Positions 1 to 5,429 of a stretch of 8,143 bases of DNA are shown here, piece by piece; within the stretch, counting starts at the first letter, position 1, and each line of letters begins with the position of its first letter. The notes beneath the pieces were generated by a model, which had not been told where the DNA came from, did no database searches, and saw only the letters and a program-made list of their open reading frames with translations. The stretch is taken from the NCBI GenBank assembly GCA_964568355.1, contig CAZMRK010000793.1, positions 1 through 8,143 of the forward strand, read 5' to 3'. The DNA is from JAJPJX01 sp964568355 (lineage in GTDB: Bacteria > Acidobacteriota > Terriglobia > Bryobacterales > Bryobacteraceae). A program made the translations under genes and the position numbers.

Positions 1-1
1 T

Positions 2-1573
2 CCCAATGGCGTGCCGGGACCGCCGCCCCATTGGGACAAGATGAAGAAGCAGGATCCGGCACGGGTGCACGACCTGATCCGGCGGGCGGCGCGCTACGGG
101 ATCGACCTCTACTGCCCGATCGTGTATCTCTATACGGGCGAGCCGGACAACGAGGCGGGGCTGCGCAAGCTGGTACGCGAGATTGTCACCGAGTTTCCGG
201 AGATCCGCGGCTACGTTCTGCTGACCGAGGGCTTCTTCTATCGCAAGTTTTTCGGCGCCGGCGGGCAGGGGAGCATCGACCTGCGGGATTGGGTGCGGCA
301 CTGGGCGCACGGGGTGGCGATCGTGGCCGAGGAGTGCCACAAGCTGAATCCGGCGATCGAGGTGCTGCCGTGGGAGTACAACATCGATTTCCGGCCATCC
401 CGGGTGGAACTGAAGGCCTACGGGACGGCGCAGCTTCCGGTGGACTCGATCCCACTGCTGACCTTCGAAAACGGCAAGGCGATCGAGCGCGACGGCGAGA
501 AGGGTTCGCTGAAGGATTACGCCATCAACGAAACAGGACCGGCCGAGGTGACCGCGGCGCAGATTGCCGCGGCGCGCAAGCACGGGATGCGAGCGGTGTA
601 TTCGAAAGCCGATTGCTGGGCGAGCTGGCAATACGGCACGTTCCCCTATCTGCCGTTTCCCTACCAGTGGCACGCGCGCTACCAGGCGCTCGAAAAAGCC
701 GGCATCGACGGCACCATGGAGAGCTGGAGCTATGGATTTCAGCCTAACTACATCGCCGAGATGCGGGCCTGGTATAGCTGGAGCGACGCGCCGGAGCTGG
801 ACGTGATGCTGCGGGCGATTGCGCGGCGCGAGTTCGGGCCGGGATCGGAGGAGCTGGTGCTGCGCGCCTGGGACCACTTCTCGCGGGCCATCCGGCTGGT
901 GCCGGACACGGGGCCGAATATGGGCGTGAACAATGCGGTGGCCACGCCGCTGTTTTTCGAGAAGCCGGAGCCGCGGGCGATGACGCTGGAGCACTCCTGG
1001 TCGGAGCCGGCGGCCTGGTCGCGTGACTCGCAGGTGACGCCGTACTGGCCTTACACGCCGCGGCGGCTGATCCTGCTGCCCGATTTCACCAACAAAGTGA
1101 ACGCGGCGGAACGCTATGCCCGGCCGTTCTCGCTGCCGGTGTTTAACAAATATCTGCTACTGGCGGCCGGGGAGATGGAGCAGGGGCTGGAGAGCTACCG
1201 GAAAGCCGCGCTCGCGGCTCCCGCGGCCAAGCAGAAGGGGGCGTTTCGCGAGGTGCAACTGGCGGAACAGATCGAGCGGATGATGCGCAGCGATGCGGCG
1301 GTGCTGCAATTCGAGGACCTGCGCTTCCGGCTGGCGCATACTAGCGGGAGCGCCGCCCAGCGTCCTCTGATCGAGCAGATGACAGCGATTCTGAAGGAGG
1401 AATTACCGCGCACGGAGGCTTCTTACGAGGCGGCGCGGCGGGATTCGCGGCTGGGGTACGAGTGGGAGCAGGACTATATCTATACGCCGTCCCATATCCG
1501 CGAGAAGCTGCAGCTTCTGCGGCGGACGCTGGCGGAGCAGATTCCGGCGTGGCGCCGGGCGCACGGGCTCTAG
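2..1573 (+). CDS. Large glycoside-hydrolase-like protein (partial, 5' end outside window)
   Basis: The frame is open to the left edge. A GTG at 11 could serve as a start, but no ribosome binding site can be judged and the protein already reads as mid-domain there, so I treat it as 5'-truncated (at least 520 residues, ending at TAG 1571-1573). Numbering from the GTG, residues 15-250 look like alternating helices and strands of a TIM barrel, with acidic and aromatic clusters typical of sugar-active enzymes: YVLLTEGFF (68-76, Glu73), a WEYNIDF strand (121-127), a Trp/Tyr-rich stretch at 203-220, and GTMESWSYGFQPN (234-246, Glu237). Residues 370-520 are charged and helical and look like an accessory domain. 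I infer a polysaccharide- or glycoside-degrading role, but cannot name a GH family or substrate, and catalytic roles for the two Glu residues are guesses. It converges on aroA. Confidence 0.6.
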   Translation, partial: PNGVPGPPPHWDKMKKQDPARVHDLIRRAARYGIDLYCPIVYLYTGEPDNEAGLRKLVREIVTEFPEIRGYVLLTEGFFYRKFFGAGGQGSIDLRDWVRHWAHGVAIVAEECHKLNPAIEVLPWEYNIDFRPSRVELKAYGTAQLPVDSIPLLTFENGKAIERDGEKGSLKDYAINETGPAEVTAAQIAAARKHGMRAVYSKADCWASWQYGTFPYLPFPYQWHARYQALEKAGIDGTMESWSYGFQPNYIAEMRAWYSWSDAPELDVMLRAIARREFGPGSEELVLRAWDHFSRAIRLVPDTGPNMGVNNAVATPLFFEKPEPRAMTLEHSWSEPAAWSRDSQVTPYWPYTPRRLILLPDFTNKVNAAERYARPFSLPVFNKYLLLAAGEMEQGLESYRKAALAAPAAKQKGAFREVQLAEQIERMMRSDAAVLQFEDLRFRLAHTSGSAAQRPLIEQMTAILKEELPRTEASYEAARRDSRLGYEWEQDYIYTPSHIREKLQLLRRTLAEQIPAWRRAHGL

Positions 1574-1594
1574 CGACCGCTTCGTTAGGGCCGC

Positions 1595-1626
1595 GGCCGG
1601 GCATCGTCAGGAGTGTCGATGCGGCC
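1595..1626. terminator. Bulged hairpin between convergent genes, possible terminator
   Basis: GCATCG (1601-1606) pairs with CGATGC (1617-1622) around a 10-nt loop. The stem can be continued by GGCC (1595-1598) with GGCC (1623-1626) across a 2-nt bulge. It lies between the stop of the glycosidase-like gene and the stop of aroA, where a two-way terminator would be expected. There is no T-run after the stem on either strand, so a standard intrinsic terminator is not shown. Confidence 0.3.
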
Positions 1627-1651
1627 CGATGAATCGGACGCCGCACCCCGG

Positions 1652-2932
1652 CTAGTCTTTGATTTTTTCGAGGGTAGTGAAGAATTCGGGGAAGGAGACG
1701 GCGGCGGAGCCGGCGTTGTGGATGAGCGAGGGACCGCCGGCTCTCAGGGCGGCGATGGCGAAGGCCATGGCGATGCGGTGGTCTCCGAAGGAATCCAGTT
1801 CGGCGGCGCGGAAGGTTTGGCGGCCGGGAACGACCAGGCCGTCGGGCAGTTCCTCGGCCTGGATCCCCATGCGGCGCAGATTTTCGGCCACGGTGGTAAT
1901 GCGGTCGGTCTCTTTGATGCGCAGTTCCGCGGCATCGCGGATGGTGAGGCCTTCTTCGCTGGCGGCTCCCAGGACGGCGAGCACGGGAATTTCGTCGATC
2001 AGGGCCGCGGTCAGATCCTTTTCGATCACGCCGCCCCGCACCGGCGAATAGCGCACCAGGATCTCGCCGATCAGCTCGCCGTTCTGGCTGGAGAGGTCCA
2101 GAATCCGGATATCGGCGCCCATGCCGATCAGGAAGTCGAGCAAAGCGGAGCGCGTGGGGTTGAGGCCGATGCCGCGGATGGAGAGAGTCGAGCCGGGCAG
2201 CAGCAGCGCCGCGACCAGGAAAAAGGCGGCAGAAGAGAGATCCGAGGGCACGAGCAGCTCGCGGCCCTCCAGGCGCGGGCCGCCCTGGATGCGGATGGTT
2301 TTGCTCTCGACCGTGAGGTCGGCACCGAATTCCCGCAGAGCGATTTCGGTGTGGTCGCGGGAGCGAACCGGCTCGTGCACGCTGGTGACACCGCCGGCAT
2401 AAAGGCCGGCGAACAGAACACAGGTCTTGACCTGGGCGCTCGGCACGGGCAAGCGGTAATCGATCGGCCGCAGAGCGCCGCCCTGGATTTCGAGGGGCGG
2501 GAACTGGCCGTCACGGGCGCAAATGGTAGCGCCCATCTGGCCAAGCGGCAGCATGATGCGCTGCATGGGGCGGCGGCTGAGCGATTCGTCTCCGGCGATC
2601 CGGCTGCGGAAGGTTTGTCCCGCCAGGATGCCGGACAACATCCGAATGGTGGAGCCGGAGTTGCCGGCATCGAGATCGGCGGCGGGAGCGATGAGGCTGT
2701 GCAGGCCGCGCCCATGAATGGTGACGTCGGTACCCTGCTGTTCGACTTGCACACCCAGGGCCTGGACCGCGCCGAGGGTGGAATGGCAATCCGCGCCGGT
2801 GGAGTAGTTGTGGATGCGCGAGACTCCCTCGGCGATGGAGGCGATCATGGCATAACGATGTGAAATGGACTTATCGCCGGGCAGGGAGATGGTTCCAGAG
2901 ATGGAACGGGATGGGGAAATCTTCTGTTGCAT
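1652..2932 (-). CDS. aroA: 3-phosphoshikimate 1-carboxyvinyltransferase (EPSP synthase), class II type
   Basis: Sixth step of the shikimate pathway in the cytoplasm: joins phosphoenolpyruvate to shikimate-3-phosphate. The 426-residue length from ATG 2932 matches the family. Motifs in order: LPGDKSISHR (17-26), GNSGSTIR (90-97), GDESLSRRPM (114-123), PSAQVK (164-169), SRDHTE (191-196), NPTR (258-261), LIDEIP (311-316, Asp313/Glu314), ELRIKETDR (336-344) and SFGDHRIAM (381-389). GDKS, SAQxK, RxHTE and NxTR together are the signature of class II (Bacillus/CP4-like) enzymes. The frame stays open upstream to 3148, but that extension overlaps the winged-helix gene and does not resemble AroA; homology begins just after the ATG at 2932. 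The ribosome binding site is weak (GGGGAA, 6 nt before ATG). It lies 26 bp after the winged-helix gene, so co-transcription is likely. Confidence 0.97.
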   Translation of the reverse strand: MQQKISPSRSISGTISLPGDKSISHRYAMIASIAEGVSRIHNYSTGADCHSTLGAVQALGVQVEQQGTDVTIHGRGLHSLIAPAADLDAGNSGSTIRMLSGILAGQTFRSRIAGDESLSRRPMQRIMLPLGQMGATICARDGQFPPLEIQGGALRPIDYRLPVPSAQVKTCVLFAGLYAGGVTSVHEPVRSRDHTEIALREFGADLTVESKTIRIQGGPRLEGRELLVPSDLSSAAFFLVAALLLPGSTLSIRGIGLNPTRSALLDFLIGMGADIRILDLSSQNGELIGEILVRYSPVRGGVIEKDLTAALIDEIPVLAVLGAASEEGLTIRDAAELRIKETDRITTVAENLRRMGIQAEELPDGLVVPGRQTFRAAELDSFGDHRIAMAFAIAALRAGGPSLIHNAGSAAVSFPEFFTTLEKIKD

Positions 2933-2944
2933 GAAGAATTCCCC

Positions 2945-2950
2945 ATTGTA
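2945..2950 (-). promoter_or_regulatory. Possible -10 box (TACAAT) just upstream of aroA
   Basis: On the minus strand TACAAT matches the sigma-70 -10 consensus at 5 of 6 positions and ends 12 nt before the aroA ATG. Transcription from it would give a leader of only about 5 nt. I see no good -35 element, so this is a weak prediction; aroA may instead be read from the promoter of the gene upstream. Confidence 0.25.
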
Positions 2951-2958
2951 ACAAGGGC

Positions 2959-3342
2959 TTATGCTCCTACCGGCACGTAGGCCACGGGCACGCTGTGAAA
3001 CACGCGCGCCGCCCGATAGGGCTGAAAGCGATAGCCGATGCCGAAGATGGTCTCGATGTACTGGTCGGCGTAGTTGCCCAGCTTTTTCCGCAGGCGGCGA
3101 ATGTGCACATCCAGCGTGCGCGTGCGGATCTGCGAACCGTAACCCCAAACGCGCATGAGGAGAGCTTCACGCGTGACGATATCCCCGGCATTTAGCACGA
3201 GCAGGGCGAGCAGCTCGTACTCTTTGCGGGTGAGTGGCATCGGCTTGACGTCCAGCCGGGCGGCCTTCTGTTCAAAGTCGAGCTCCAGGTGCAGGTCCTG
3301 GTACCGGGCGGATTGTACGACAGCAGTTGGAATGGTCCCCAT
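2959..3342 (-). CDS. Stand-alone OmpR/PhoB-type winged-helix DNA-binding protein (no receiver domain)
   Basis: The 127-residue protein is essentially one Trans_reg_C domain, the DNA-binding half of OmpR/PhoB response regulators. LTRKEYELLALLV (37-49) and the TREALLMRVWGY segment (57-68) are typical of the family. RTRTLDVHIRRLRKKLG (73-89) is the recognition helix, and YIETIFGIGYRF (95-106) is the C-terminal wing. The N-terminal four-strand sheet (about 14-36) is present, but no phospho-acceptor receiver domain is: the ATG at 3342 has an excellent ribosome binding site, so the gene really begins there. About 20 residues beyond the wing (107-127) have no recognisable motif. It presumably binds tandem DNA repeats and acts without direct phosphorylation, or pairs with a separate protein. 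aroA follows 26 bp downstream. Target genes are unknown; autoregulation is possible given the repeats at 3412-3431. Confidence 0.9.
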   Translation of the reverse strand: MGTIPTAVVQSARYQDLHLELDFEQKAARLDVKPMPLTRKEYELLALLVLNAGDIVTREALLMRVWGYGSQIRTRTLDVHIRRLRKKLGNYADQYIETIFGIGYRFQPYRAARVFHSVPVAYVPVGA

Positions 3343-3350
3343 CCAAAAGT

Positions 3351-3356
3351 CTCCTT
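3351..3356 (-). promoter_or_regulatory. Strong ribosome binding site of the winged-helix gene
   Basis: AAGGAG on the minus strand, 8 nt before the ATG at 3342. It fixes the start of the short protein and argues against a longer receiver-containing form. It is the clearest Shine-Dalgarno sequence in the window. Confidence 0.8.
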
Positions 3357-3410
3357 AGGTGTCCGACACTTAGCGAATTTACGGCCTGGGCGGAGTGGAA
3401 TGGTGGGGGT

Positions 3411-3438
3411 CTTGTAAAAAAATTGTAAAAAGTGTTAA
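3411..3438 (-). promoter_or_regulatory. Possible sigma-70 promoter for the winged-helix gene
   Basis: On the minus strand TTAACA (3438-3433; 5 of 6 to the -35 consensus) is followed after 16 bp by TACAAG (3416-3411; 4 of 6 to the -10 consensus). An alternative -10, TACAAT, lies at 3427-3422. Either would start a transcript about 60-75 nt before the ATG. The tandem repeats at 3412-3431 overlap the spacer and -10, where a bound regulator would block polymerase. Confidence 0.35.
3412..3431. repeat. Tandem 9-bp direct repeat with 11-bp period, possible operator
   Basis: TTGTAAAAA occurs at 3412-3420 and again, identically, at 3423-3431, giving an 11-bp repeat period. PhoB/OmpR-family proteins bind head-to-tail half-sites about one helical turn apart, commonly 11 bp. 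The repeat lies about 70 bp upstream of a gene encoding exactly such a DNA-binding domain. That it is the binding site is inference; a simple A-rich repeat is the alternative. Confidence 0.4.
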
Positions 3439-3449
3439 CGGGCCCCGAG

Positions 3450-3836
3450 TCACTCGATGACGAACGGTCCGGCGCCTCCGACGCGCAGTTCCCGCCCGTC
3501 GCCGTCAAAGGCATTGACCCGAAATTTGATGGCGCGCGGCGGAGCATCCACGTCGAAGTGGAACATCACCACTTTGCCGGGTTCCAACACATCCTCTTCG
3601 ATAGCGCTCTTTTGTGTCGTGAGGAGAATGCCGCCCGAGTCCAGGAAGTCAAAGGCGAGGGTCAGAGTCTCGATGGCCTTCTCGCCGGTATTGCTGACCC
3701 GTCCGTCGAGCGAGATGTGGTCTTCATTGTGATGCGCAGTGAGATGGACGAGTTCAATATCGGGCGGTTTGCGCATGGCAGCGGCGGTGGCGAGCGACGC
3801 CGCGAGCACCAGAAGCGCGGACAAGACGAACCTCAT
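3450..3836 (-). CDS. Small exported FxLYD-like protein, function unknown
   Basis: 128 residues. Residues 1-20 form a clear Sec signal peptide: Met-Arg, a hydrophobic core (FVLSALLVLAASLA) and an Ala-rich end, with cleavage likely near residue 20. The mature part (about 21-128) is a single small beta domain: a GRVSNTGEKAI segment (45-55), strands LTLAFDFLDSGG (58-69), then LEPGKVVMFHFDV (84-96) and a final IKFRVNAF strand (103-110). This pattern (a note on change relative to a partner, N-T-G turn, paired hydrophobic strands, PG before a strand) resembles FxLYD/immunoglobulin-like domains of secreted bacterial proteins. No catalytic residues and no cysteines are seen, so it is probably a binding or structural protein outside the cytoplasm. 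It is on the same strand as the winged-helix gene, 107 bp upstream, and divergent from the asparaginase gene. No ribosome binding site is evident. Confidence 0.8.
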   Translation of the reverse strand: MRFVLSALLVLAASLATAAAMRKPPDIELVHLTAHHNEDHISLDGRVSNTGEKAIETLTLAFDFLDSGGILLTTQKSAIEEDVLEPGKVVMFHFDVDAPPRAIKFRVNAFDGDGRELRVGGAGPFVIE

Positions 3837-3843
3837 GGGGCAC

Positions 3844-3849
3844 AGTGTA
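3844..3849 (-). promoter_or_regulatory. Possible -10 box (TACACT) of a near-leaderless transcript
   Basis: On the minus strand TACACT fits the TAnnnT pattern and ends 7 nt before the ATG at 3836, so transcription would begin at or next to the start codon. That would explain the missing ribosome binding site of the FxLYD-like gene. No convincing -35 element is present. Confidence 0.3.
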
Positions 3850-3940
3850 ACAAAGAGTGCGAACGCCGGGACGGGAGACCGCGCGAGGCCGCGGCGAAGG
3901 ATGGGGAGAAGCGGACTTCAACCTCCCGGTGGGGCTGTGC

Positions 3941-3946
3941 CATAAT
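3941..3946 (+). promoter_or_regulatory. Possible -10 box upstream of the glycosylasparaginase gene
   Basis: CATAAT matches the sigma-70 -10 consensus at 5 of 6 positions and lies about 100 bp before the chosen ATG at 4049 in the divergent spacer (3837-4048). The -35 region is poor, so this is only a candidate. I see no other structure in this spacer. Confidence 0.25.
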
Positions 3947-4048
3947 ACCTCTTCGCGATTTCGAGCGGGTTATGCTGCCGCGGGCAGGTATGCGCGGACG
4001 TGCACGGCCTGCGGTGTGCCGAAATTGCGATCCGCGCTTGGGTACCAG

Positions 4049-5158
4049 ATGCAGATGACAGCAGAAATCAGCAGGAGGGCCTTGATTACGGGTCCGGCGG
4101 CGTTGGCCGCCGCGAGCCCCCTCCGCGCCGCTGTTTCGCGGAATGTCGTCATCGCCAGCGCCAACGGCTTGCGGGCCTGCGCCCGCGCCCAGGAGATTCT
4201 GGAATCGGGCGGCGATACGCTGGACGCCGTGATCGCCGGCGTCAACATCAACGAAGAAGATCCCGAAGACAACTCGGTGGGCTATGGCGGCCTGCCGAAC
4301 GAAGATGGAGTAGTGGAACTGGACGCCTCGGTGATGCACGGTCCTACACGCCGGGCTGGTTCGGTGGCGGCATTGCGCAATATCAAAACGCCATCGAAGG
4401 TGGCCAAGGCCGTAATGGAGCACACCGACCACGTGATGCTGGCAGGCGAGGGGGCTTTGCGGTTTGCGCGGGCGGTGGGCTTTCCGGAGCACGACCTGCT
4501 TACCGAAAAGGCGCGGATCGCGTGGTTGACGTGGAAGCAATCTCTCAAGGACGCGGGAGGGCATAATAACTGGTCCGACGGGCTGGATGCCCCCCCGGCG
4601 AAGAGCGCCGAACTGCGGCGTTTGTTCCCGAACGCGGATGAAGGAACGCTGGCCTGGGCCTGGCGCATGGCCGCGCATCCGCCGACGGGCACGATCAACT
4701 GTTTAGCTTTGAACACCAAAGGGGAGATGTCGGGAGTGACGACCACCAGCGGGCTGGCCTGGAAGCTTGCCGGACGCGTGGGGGACTCGCCGATTATCGG
4801 AAGCGGGTTGTATGTGGATCCGGATGTAGGCGCGGCGGGTTCGACCGGCCGCGGGGAGGAAAATATCCGGATCGTTGGGGCGCATACGATCATCGAAAAT
4901 CTGCGGCATGGTATGCCGCCAAAAGAAGCTTGCCTCGACGCCTTGAAGCGTGTGGCGAAAAACTTCAATCAAGATCTTTCCCGGCTGACCCAATTCGATC
5001 TGAATTTTTACGCGCTTCGCAGGGACGGCGAGTACGCCGGCGCATCGTTGTGGAACGCTCCTCCAGGTAGAGAAAAAGCACTGCGGACGTTTGCGGTGAA
5101 TACCGGGGGTGCGAGCCGCCTCGAACCATGCGTCTACCTGCTGGAGCGGAAGCCGTAG
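4049..5158 (+). CDS. N4-(beta-N-acetylglucosaminyl)-L-asparaginase (glycosylasparaginase), Tat-exported Ntn hydrolase
   Basis: Cleaves the bond between N-acetylglucosamine and asparagine in glycoprotein remnants. 369 residues from ATG 4049; the frame is open back to 3857, but that extension is unlike the family and would bury the export signal. SRRALITG (8-15) followed by an Ala-rich stretch ending near residue 28 is a short Tat-like signal, so it probably acts in the periplasm or outside. VGYGGLPNEDG (77-87) is the conserved alpha-subunit loop. Autocleavage is expected before Thr215 (PTG-TINCLAL), which becomes the N-terminal nucleophile of the beta subunit. TTTSGLAWK (231-239), GRVGDSPIIGSGLYVD (242-257) and STGRGEE (265-271) line the active site in known members. 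The residue before the nucleophile is Gly rather than the Asp of the classic His-Asp-Thr site. No strong ribosome binding site precedes either ATG (4049 or 4055). Confidence 0.92.
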   Translation: MQMTAEISRRALITGPAALAAASPLRAAVSRNVVIASANGLRACARAQEILESGGDTLDAVIAGVNINEEDPEDNSVGYGGLPNEDGVVELDASVMHGPTRRAGSVAALRNIKTPSKVAKAVMEHTDHVMLAGEGALRFARAVGFPEHDLLTEKARIAWLTWKQSLKDAGGHNNWSDGLDAPPAKSAELRRLFPNADEGTLAWAWRMAAHPPTGTINCLALNTKGEMSGVTTTSGLAWKLAGRVGDSPIIGSGLYVDPDVGAAGSTGRGEENIRIVGAHTIIENLRHGMPPKEACLDALKRVAKNFNQDLSRLTQFDLNFYALRRDGEYAGASLWNAPPGREKALRTFAVNTGGASRLEPCVYLLERKP

Positions 5159-5199
5159 TTGTTTGCAACATAAAGCTGTTTTGGAAGCATTGCAGGAAA

Positions 5200-5216
5200 A
5201 CACACGAATTGTGTGT
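5200..5216. repeat. Small hairpin (6-bp stem, 5-nt loop)
   Basis: ACACAC (5200-5205) pairs with GTGTGT (5211-5216) around GAATT. There is no T-run after it, so it does not look like a full terminator of the asparaginase gene 42 bp upstream; it might be an operator or a weak terminator. Confidence 0.35.
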
Positions 5217-5234
5217 GATTGGTAGTACGCATTG

Positions 5235-5242
5235 TATAGAAT
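5235..5242 (+). promoter_or_regulatory. Possible -10 element (TATAGAAT) of the act operon
   Basis: TATAGAAT contains TATAGA and TAGAAT, each close to the -10 consensus, in an AT-richer stretch about 190 bp before actA. No good -35 element stands 16-18 bp upstream. If used, the transcript would carry the 12-bp inverted repeat at 5254-5305 in its leader. Confidence 0.3.
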
Positions 5243-5253
5243 AGAACGAATGG

Positions 5254-5305
5254 TTTTTCTTCAGTAATTTGTGGGGACATTAGAATCTGGGACACTGAAG
5301 AAAAA
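5254..5305. repeat. Perfect 12-bp inverted repeat with 28-nt loop, leader stem-loop or element remnant
   Basis: TTTTTCTTCAGT (5254-5265) and ACTGAAGAAAAA (5294-5305) are exact reverse complements. The loop contains GGGACA at 5274-5279, with a second copy at 5289-5294 running into the right arm. The T-run lies before the stem and the A-run after it, the reverse of an intrinsic terminator on either strand, so termination is not its role. An RNA fold in the act leader or the remains of a small mobile repeat are the alternatives. Confidence 0.6.
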
Positions 5306-5339
5306 ATGAACTCAAAGGGGAGCGGTAGCTGTTTTCCTG

Positions 5340-5420
5340 ATGTCTACGACAATTCTGAGTGAACCACTTCCACGAATGGGAATGGCTGTGTCACCCGCAG
5401 TAAGACAGGTTGAGGCATAA
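5340..5420 (+). CDS. Possible 26-codon leader ORF upstream of actA
   Basis: ATG at 5340 runs to TAA at 5418-5420 and would give a 26-residue peptide beginning MSTTILSEPL and ending RQVEA. It ends 9 nt before the actA ATG, close enough for ribosomes to re-start, and actA itself has only a distant GAGG (5412-5415, inside this ORF). Against it: its own ribosome binding site would be a purine run about 17 nt away, which is too far, and an ORF this short is expected by chance. No family is recognised. Confidence 0.2.
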   Translation: MSTTILSEPLPRMGMAVSPAVRQVEA

Positions 5421-5429
5421 CACAACGAT

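Larger units (their letters stand above)
5193..5339. repeat. Outer 10-bp inverted repeat in the actA upstream region
   Basis: CAGGAAAACA (5193-5202) is the exact reverse complement of TGTTTTCCTG (5330-5339), 127 bp apart. It encloses the 12-bp inverted repeat at 5254-5305 and overlaps the small hairpin at 5200-5216 by 3 nt. It could close a long RNA stem, or mark the ends of a degraded small element; no target-site duplication is visible. Confidence 0.45.

Noticed and set aside
1589..1598. Perfect palindrome GGCCGCGGCC as a protein-binding site
   Set aside because: Short GC palindromes are common at this base composition, and it sits between two convergent stops with no promoter nearby.
1613..2863. 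416-codon plus-strand ORF opposite aroA
   Set aside because: It is antisense to a fully motif-supported AroA; its Gly/Ala/Asp-rich, low-complexity translation is the usual shadow of GC-rich coding sequence.
2933..3148. N-terminal extension of aroA by 72 codons
   Set aside because: It overlaps the well-supported winged-helix gene in another frame, does not resemble AroA, and the ATG at 2932 gives the usual family length.
3857..4048. N-terminal extension of the asparaginase by 64 codons
   Set aside because: It would bury the Tat-like signal inside the protein, and its sequence is unlike the family.
3833..4678. 281-codon minus-strand ORF opposite the asparaginase
   Set aside because: Shadow of the glycosylasparaginase gene, with composition typical of an antisense frame.
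5254..5305. Intrinsic terminator for the asparaginase gene
   Set aside because: The stem is flanked by T before and A after on the plus strand; the polarity is wrong on both strands.
5306..5362. 18-codon ORF beginning in the A-run of the inverted repeat
   Set aside because: No ribosome binding site, no recognisable peptide, and it overlaps the other small ORF out of frame; chance is the simplest explanation.
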